Below, piece after piece: positions 57,401 through 64,000 of a stretch of 64,000 nt of DNA; position 1 is the first letter of the stretch; each line of letters starts with the position of its first letter. Position numbers and translations under genes: made by a program. Origin of the DNA: Crambe crambe (taxonomy: Eukaryota; Porifera; Demospongiae; Poecilosclerida; Crambeidae); assembly GCA_963924555.1 (NCBI GenBank), contig OZ004583.1:1521501-1585500 (forward strand), read 5' to 3'. Below the pieces are notes generated by a model. It was not told where the DNA came from, did no database searches, and saw only the letters and a list, made by a program, of their open reading frames with translations.

Positions 57401-60400
57401 TTTTTCCTCCTTGGGAATTATTGGTGTGCATAGTTTGGAAATAAATAATTAAACGCTACCTTATTAGGGCTAAAGGAATAATACTAGCTTGAGAGGCAAA
57501 ATTCAATTCCTTATAAGGTAGCCTTTAAGAAGTTTTGCACTTGTGTTCTGTGAGGATGTGAACTTATTACGCCTACTGCACAGCAGAGAGCATAATATTG
57601 GCAGCATTTGTCACTGACTGTGTGAAGTCGAGTTTTGAAAACCACTATGATATTTTTCCCATCCAGCAAAAATGTGGAAAATGTGTACTTTTAGTATTGA
57701 TCATTGGTGATGGTAGTATTGATCATTGGTGATGGTTTATGGAGGGCATACCTGACATTGAAGGAATAATACATTGAGGGGAAAATAATTCAGTGTGTTG
57801 TTTTTGATGATGTTAGAGCCAGTCGATCACAATATTTAGGCCTCTACCCATCATGAATACCAGGACCGTCTAGCATTCTGCTATGATAGTACTACCAGGT
57901 CATATGTGCTTATTTTGAAGAGGAATGAATTATTGCATGTTAAGCATTCTCACAGATAATATATCTAGGCAAAGAAACTTGTATGAATTCAGAGAACTGA
58001 TTGTAGCAAAGAAATTTGCCCTTATTTTAAAGATGGAAACATAATATTGCATTATAATAGTGGTTCATACTTCTTTTGAAAAAAAAAAAAAATTGGCAAG
58101 AAGTTATATGGAGTTAATCACCAGCTATCCCAACATAAAGCAAGAGTTGCCATGATGGTAAACAACATCAAAAATAAGTTTGAGTTCATTGCCTATTCAC
58201 AAGTATGTAAGTAACTTGGCTGGTACCCTTAGCAGTACACAGCACGTGGAGTCTCCATGCTTACCAACTTGCACTCAGCTGCCTAATTAGGTTATTAAAT
58301 TGCCCGGTTTGTTTATAGTGAGTACTAGTGCTCAGTGGGTGGGCTGCCGGCTTCATGATGTAGCCAGTATCACAGGCGCGTTTCACATAAAGAAGACCTA
58401 TGTAATTGAGATGATGTAATTGGTGGGTTGCTTCACAAGTCTACTTCCCAATTCTCAGGCTTGTGTGGTGAATTTAATTTTAAGGAAAAAAATGCTATAA
58501 TGCTGACTGATCATTTGAAGTGCAATGATGAATGACCATGTGACATGTTCCCAGAATATTTGAATCATACATACAGAGACTGCCTGTGTGGCTTAGCATT
58601 TACCAGTGATTTGAGACTGGTTTTGTTTGTAATATGATCAACCCAACCAAAGCATGGTAGTGATTTCAAGAATGTCACTGCATAAGGTTAAAGCTTTTTC
58701 CCCCCCTCTGTATTCCCAAGCATCTATGTAAGTAGATTGGTTTTCCTGAGCATATTCCATGATATAAAATCGTTACTTATAGGGGTATGGCTTGCAAGAT
58801 ATCAGTATTTTGTCATCCTACCGTCATATCCAGAGACTCAACCTGGCCTCAAATAACCTCACAGGTAAACCAACTCCTATTATTATGCCACATCAATTTC
58901 TAATGCATTGATATTGCTTTCTTTTCTTAGAGAGCTTTGACAATTCAATGAATAATTAATGTTTTATTTTTTATCTCAAAGTTCTATGATTTATGTAATA
59001 AATAAAATACTCATTCAGATTTGTCTTCTCTGGGAAACCTGGCACACCTGGTTTATCTCGATGTCTCCTACAATAAACTCACTTCCATCCTTGACTTTCA
59101 ACCACCGCCAAAGAACTTACAAGTATGTCAGTTTGCAGTGTAGAGAGGAGGGGAAGGAGGGGGGGGGGGGGGGGGGGGGGGGGGAGGGGGGAGGTGGGAA
59201 GGGATAAGGATAGTTTATTTGCTTGTTTGCTTGTAGGGAATATTATTAGAGTTCTGTTTTTATTGCCATGCAGGAGGTCAATTACAGTCATAACGAAATC
59301 GAGGAAATCTGTGATCTTTCTTGTCATCTCTCTCTCTCAAAATTGATCCTCGATTGTATCCTAATTAACTGTTATTATAGCTATACCAACCATAATTTTC
59401 CAAACTTCCTGAATCATCAGCGATGGGTTATTGGCAAATTAGCTTTGGAAATTTATAGCTGGTACAGTAGTACTAACTGGGAGTTCTTCTAACCAAATCT
59501 GACTTTGTGGTCACCCATTTAATATACAGACCACCTTTTTAAAACCAGTGAGCCATCAAGTGCATTCACCTCTATCACATTAACTAAATTAGTTGCATTT
59601 TTAAGAACTGAATGGGTTCTATATACACACAGGAGCATGTCACTGGTCTGTTCCAAAGGACTACATTTCCTGCTTTTAAGATCTATCAAGATAAGTCACT
59701 GGTTCAATGATTTAACCCTATTAATGTTACCTGCATACATAACACTCCCATAATGATGCTGTATGTGTCCTTGACATTATGTTTCATGTGCACATGAGCA
59801 GTTAACCAGATTACTGAAATTAGTGGTCTTTCGTCACTGCATCGCCTGACCCATTTAAGTCTAGCGGACAACAGGATAGAACTCATCTCCAATTTGCATC
59901 ATCTTTCAATCAAATTTTTACGACTGGTATGTGCATGTGCATGTGCATGTGCATATGCATGCATGTAGATGTGTCATGATGATTATTCTTCATGCTGTGT
60001 TTCTAACTGTTGTTAGATGTTGCCCCATAATACTTATACTAAACCTTGTGCAAATGAAGGGGAAAAAAATTAACTGGTAGACTCTATTTCAGCATTCTTC
60101 GACCTCCAAGTATTGCTCAACAATAACACAACACCTTGACTCGTTGTTATGTATTGGAGAACTATTCTTCTAAATCTTCCATCTGTCCCCTGCATAGAAG
60201 AATGAACTCTATACATAGCTAAAACCATAAAAGAGAGGAAAAAAGACCAGGAACAAGTAAGGGAAAAAACATTTCGTGAAATGAAAAAAGATGTAGGGAT
60301 GACCACTGCTCAAAAAGTAAGGAAACAAGAAGGATGGAAATGGGATCAATCTTTATTCTGTATATCCAGCCAACAATCTCTACATGTACGTATATTACTG

Positions 60401-62954
60401 CACTATAATCTGAAGCTACCCGATGTATATGTAGGAATTGTTGGCTGGATATACAGAACAAAGATTGATCCCATTTCCATCCTTCTTGTTTCCTTACTTT
60501 TTTGAGCAGTGGTCATCCCTACATCTTTTTTCATTTCACGAAATGCTTTTTCCCTTACTTGTAACTGTACAAGTTGATATGAATTTGATTGTTATATGTG
60601 AAAGCATCATGAAGTTACAGCCTTTGAAGAAGATGAATCTGATGATGATGAACGAATCATTAGATTTAGATGCCAATTGTCGACACTGTTCTGGAGGAGT
60701 TTGAGTGGACATATCATCTTCTGCATGTTTTCCAGATGTAAGCAGTTTTGTTGAGCCTGTAGCAAGAGTATTTTTCTAATGAGAGAAGCCACGCCCATTC
60801 TGGACTAACCCTACATAGAGAGTGCTACCACACTCTCTGATATGAAACATGAGCATTACCACATTTCACCGAATTCATGCATATCTTTTACAAGCAAACA
60901 GTGTAAGTGTCTTGTTTTTTGTTTTTTTTTCAACAAGAAAATATTTAGCATGCTCAGCTTTCTGCATATGTACACTTTGACTTTACATCTGTAAATGCAT
61001 CTGGTGCTCTTGTCCGATATGCATTTTTACCATCTGCTTTGTATCCATGCTCTCATGCCAAGGATAGAAATGCATGGAGAGAGCCCATACATGACAGATT
61101 TCTTTTTTTAATGACCTTGGATATTTGGCACTTGGAAATGCATGGAGAGAGCCCATGCACTGGTTCTATAGACAGATTCCTCTGTTTAATGACCTGATTG
61201 CTTTGATCGAACATTGAACCCATACAGACACTGTTACATATGATGCATTGCTTTATTGAGCCCATGCTACTAGTTATGGTACATGGCTCTTACTTTGAAG
61301 AAATTGAAGTGTTCATTCCTACTATACTGGAGGCCTGGGTTTCACCATCTAAATTTAATACAGTCCATAGTCGAATTAAAACATGTTGCGATGAAATTGT
61401 CCCAAACTTCTGTCATGTGTTCTATAATTGTTGGACCATCTCTTCACCGATTTCGGCCCCAAGGGTTACTAGTAATCTTATTATGGAGAGCATTAAAATG
61501 TGGTGAATGCTGTGCATGTTCTGATAAGGGAATAATTATATTCTCTGAGTTCCTATGATTTCCGTGTGGTGTATGATGACATAGACTGCTATATAGACTG
61601 AGTAATTGTCAGCAATTAAGCAAATTATGTGATATCACCTAGTGATTATTAGCAGGCCTTTACCCTTTAACGGTATTCTAATTAAGATCACTGTGTCAAT
61701 TTTGGATGGATGAATGATAATATGTGACCACCACCTGTCTACTAAGAATAGAGTCCATATAATTATGTAGGGTAGTTGATTTCATTTTGGAATATGTGAT
61801 TTGCATGTGAAATGCATGTACATGTAATGGCATTGGAGTCCAATTGTATTATTATGCATATACAATATGTTGTCCTTCAGTAGCGGGGTGCAAAAGTGGG
61901 AAGTTAGAGGTCAATAGATTGGTATCTTTGACAATAGATTGGTATCTTTCTGATCATGAATCTCATTAGCTTTTCCTTCTCACTTGAGATGATGTAATCA
62001 ATTAAAGGGGCATACTCTCTTTGAGTCAAAGCTTATACATAATTAGGTGCATCTCCCTCCCTCCCTCCCCCCTTCCTTATCTAGAGTGGAAATGCACTAA
62101 AGGTCATTACAAATCTTGAAACACTGTATCATCTCCAGGTAAGTGTGTTTATTGTTGTTGTTGTTGTTATTGTTGTTACTGTTATGGTAAACTCCCATAA
62201 TAGTTAAAGCCAGAACCTTAATTACCAGTACAGTACATGGTGTAAAGCAAAAAAAAATTTGAAAATAAAAGCAATAATTATTATGTACACGAACTATCTG
62301 CATGACATCGTACATATGTACCATATGTGTCTATACCATAGACTGTCCCTACACTATTGTTGTGTACAGATGTTAGGGACAGGTAGACTAGTAGTACTTT
62401 ACCTTTAGTAACACCTTGAATGTGTTCTTAATTAATCATCTCCACCTCTGTTTGGATAGGAATTCCTCTGTGAGTGCAGAGTTCAATGGATGTTTGGAAA
62501 TTAATCATATTCATTTCTTGTCGTGGTTTTTGCGTCACAAAGAATTTAAACTCTTATAGTTATGTAGTGGGTGCATTATAGTGGGTGCATTGTTGATAAA
62601 TTTCAATATCGGGTCAACAGGAACTTCCTCATGATCAGGGAGGCCAAGTGTTATGTAATAGAATGTAACATCACCTATGTAATTATAGTGGGACAGTATG
62701 ATGCACATTACTGATGGTCATTTCAATGACTATTCAGGCAAAAGGATCAAAGTTAAAGGAAAGAAAAAACCTCACTTGGGCACTCTGGGTCACATAATAT
62801 AGACTAACAGTATCAAATGGAATAGCATTATATTATGTATGTAATAAAAATGCCTTCTTTTCAGGTGATCGATTTATCAGGCAACAATATATCCAGCCTG
62901 AAAGGCTTGGAAGGTCATCCCTATCTCTCTGAAATCATAATGGATGACAATAAG
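54423..62954 (+). CDS. LRGUK: Leucine-rich repeat and guanylate kinase protein, LRR half (3' end outside window)
   Basis: Eight exons join in frame into 271 aa: 54423-54599, 54852-54950, 58783-58864, 59019-59122, 59274-59355, 59802-59926, 62085-62138, 62865-62954 (followed by a donor). DGVLTCELIEEGLTDL before the repeats, TYLNLSLS, YLDVSYNKLTSILDF, PPPKNLQEVNYSHNEIEEI, ITEISGLSSLHRLTHLSLAD, IKFLRL and VIDLSGNNISSLKGLEGH follow vertebrate LRGUK block by block, about six to seven SDS22-like leucine-rich repeats. The guanylate-kinase domain is not reached. In mammals LRGUK is needed for sperm head shaping and flagellum growth. The donor of exon 5 (GTATCC) is chosen by frame. The 3.8 kb intron 2 and 2.2 kb intron 6 are long for this locus. 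Confidence 0.85.
54951..58782 (+). other. LRGUK intron 2, no exon seen
   Basis: 3.8 kb of AT-rich sequence. It contains the 17-bp minisatellite (56845-57225) and several short open frames with no conserved content. A missed exon is possible, though exons 2 and 3 are in phase and contiguous by family pattern. Confidence 0.55.
56845..57225. repeat. 17-bp minisatellite (GCTTGATTATAGGGACA)n
   Basis: About 20 units, varying at T/A and A/G positions (AGCTAGATTATAGGGGC variants). Confidence 0.9.
59159..59184. repeat. Poly-G run
   Basis: Uninterrupted G of about 26 bp in LRGUK intron 4. Confidence 0.9.
60253..60562. mobile_element. Long fold-back element in LRGUK intron 6
   Basis: Arms of about 130 bp (ACAAGTAAGGGAAAAAACAT ... 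TATATCCAGCCAACAAT and complement) with a spacer of about 45 bp. Open frames on both strands are mirror images of each other and not genes. Confidence 0.8.
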
Positions 62955-64000
62955 GTAAGCATCAAGTCGTGACACAATTGATAAAAGATGATTTATTATG
63001 ACATAATAATAATGGGGAATTTTGTGGGGTAAAATTTCAAGGATTTACACTTAAAATCATGTTAATTGTATCCCATAAAAAATTTGCTCTATACTGCACC
63101 ATACCATAGCAATAACCCATGTAGCACATGGTAGGCATGTCCCCACATCCATGTGTTGAAAAGTAGCAATCCTGTTGGGAACACTTTCATGTGCAGGACT
63201 AGCTCGACTCTGTTGGCATGCATGTGCTGGAAAGGTATGAACCCTGTTTGCATGCCTGCACATGCCTGATGTGGTGGAAACATAGAAACCCAGGTCCCTA
63301 TTGGCATGCCTACACATGTAAGTAGAAACCCAGTTCTCTTTTGGCATGCCTGCACATGCATGTGCTGGGATAGTGTAGACCTATGTGCTGGACTTGCTAG
63401 ACATGCTAGGGATGCTGGTGAAAAATGTGATCATGCTTTTGTAGAAAACCAACTTGCACACACATAATGCTGAAAAGTATACGCATGCCTGCGCATGCCA
63501 TGTGTTGGAAAAGTGTGATCATGACCGTGCATGAAAAATATGATACATATTCACATGCTTGAATGGTGACACATAAAAGAAGGTCACCTGACTGTCTGCA
63601 ATGTGTCTGAGTATTTGTTACTTGGACCATTCAATAGCTAGACAATCCCCAGATCATTGTTGAACTGAGTGTGGTCTCAGGTGTACACTCAGAGATGAGT
63701 TGGTATCTTTTTAAATAAGGCAAACCTGGGCTGGCTAGATTTTATATACTACTTTATTGGAGAAAATATGGATTTCATAGTTTAAAAAAAAAATGCACAC
63801 AATTTTTTTTCCACGAAAATTTTCGCTATTGGAGTAATGGAGTTTCTTAGTGTGTTAGTATAATGTTATTATTATATTAGTCAGGTCATGATGAGTCATG
63901 ACCTGAGAATGCAGCTTGCTTGCTCTGCTTGCTTGCTAAATATATATAAGTGAGGGTTACAGTTCAGCTTGGGTGAATGGAAGTTCTTCCTTGGTGATTT
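62955..64000 (+). other. LRGUK intron 8 to the window end
   Basis: No further exon recognised. 63090-63560 holds a degenerate array of GCATGCCTGCACATGC-type phrases followed by GTGCTGGAAAAGTGT, about 50-70 bp apart. Confidence 0.55.

Noticed and set aside
60219-60505. Similar open frames on both strands (GWIYRIKIDPIS...)
   Set aside because: Mirror images produced by the long fold-back element at 60253-60562.

Overview
The window is a stretch of animal nuclear DNA. Genes are broken into many short exons (often 40-200 bp) by small introns with GT...AG borders, neighbouring genes are sometimes only about 200 bp apart, and the proteins are recognisably metazoan (MTMR14, KIN, AASS-type lysine-ketoglutarate reductase, SLC35E3, LRGUK, a C3orf20/FAM194-type protein). 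The compactness, AT-rich introns full of microsatellites, homopolymer runs and fold-back elements, and lineage-specific families fit an early-branching animal, most likely a demosponge. That assignment is inference, not proof. Exon borders below were read by hand from splice signals, reading-frame continuity and remembered family conservation; no alignment was run.

Layout. 1-1.1 kb: 5' part of a minus-strand gene with tandem SH2 domains, preceded by a decayed copy of its first SH2 exon. 1.4-8.0 kb (-): complete 19-exon myotubularin-related phosphatase MTMR14. 8.2-11.3 kb (-): complete 14-exon KIN17. 11.3-11.8 kb: head-to-head promoter with a perfect CRE. 11.8-16.4 kb (+): 11-exon lysine-ketoglutarate reductase that stops where the saccharopine dehydrogenase half of animal AASS should begin. 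16.8-19.8 kb (+): 6-exon SLC35E3. 20.2-30.8 kb (+): large C3orf20-like FAM194-domain gene; its 2.6 kb intron holds an intronless minus-strand POT/SLC15-like transporter.

30.8-42.8 kb is a lineage-specific membrane-protein cluster, all minus strand. It has a tandem duplication of an unrecognised multi-pass membrane-protein gene (one intact copy, one dead copy carrying transposon sequence) and two more intronless POT-like paralogues. 42.8-46.7 kb is gene-poor and repeat-rich. 46.7-54.2 kb (-): 8-exon ZU5-domain protein of about 1039 residues. It shares a 221 bp head-to-head promoter, with an RFX X-box-like site, with LRGUK, whose leucine-rich-repeat half (54.4-63 kb, +) runs out of the window before the guanylate-kinase domain.

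No rRNA, tRNA or CRISPR was seen. Repeats comprise several fold-back/MITE elements, two or more 17-bp minisatellites, long (GA)n tracts and poly-G/C runs. The genes do not form one pathway. The themes are housekeeping (KIN17, LKR, SLC35E3, MTMR14), probable ciliary/sperm genes (LRGUK, C3orf20-like) and expanded sponge-type membrane or signalling families (POT-like, SH2, ZU5).
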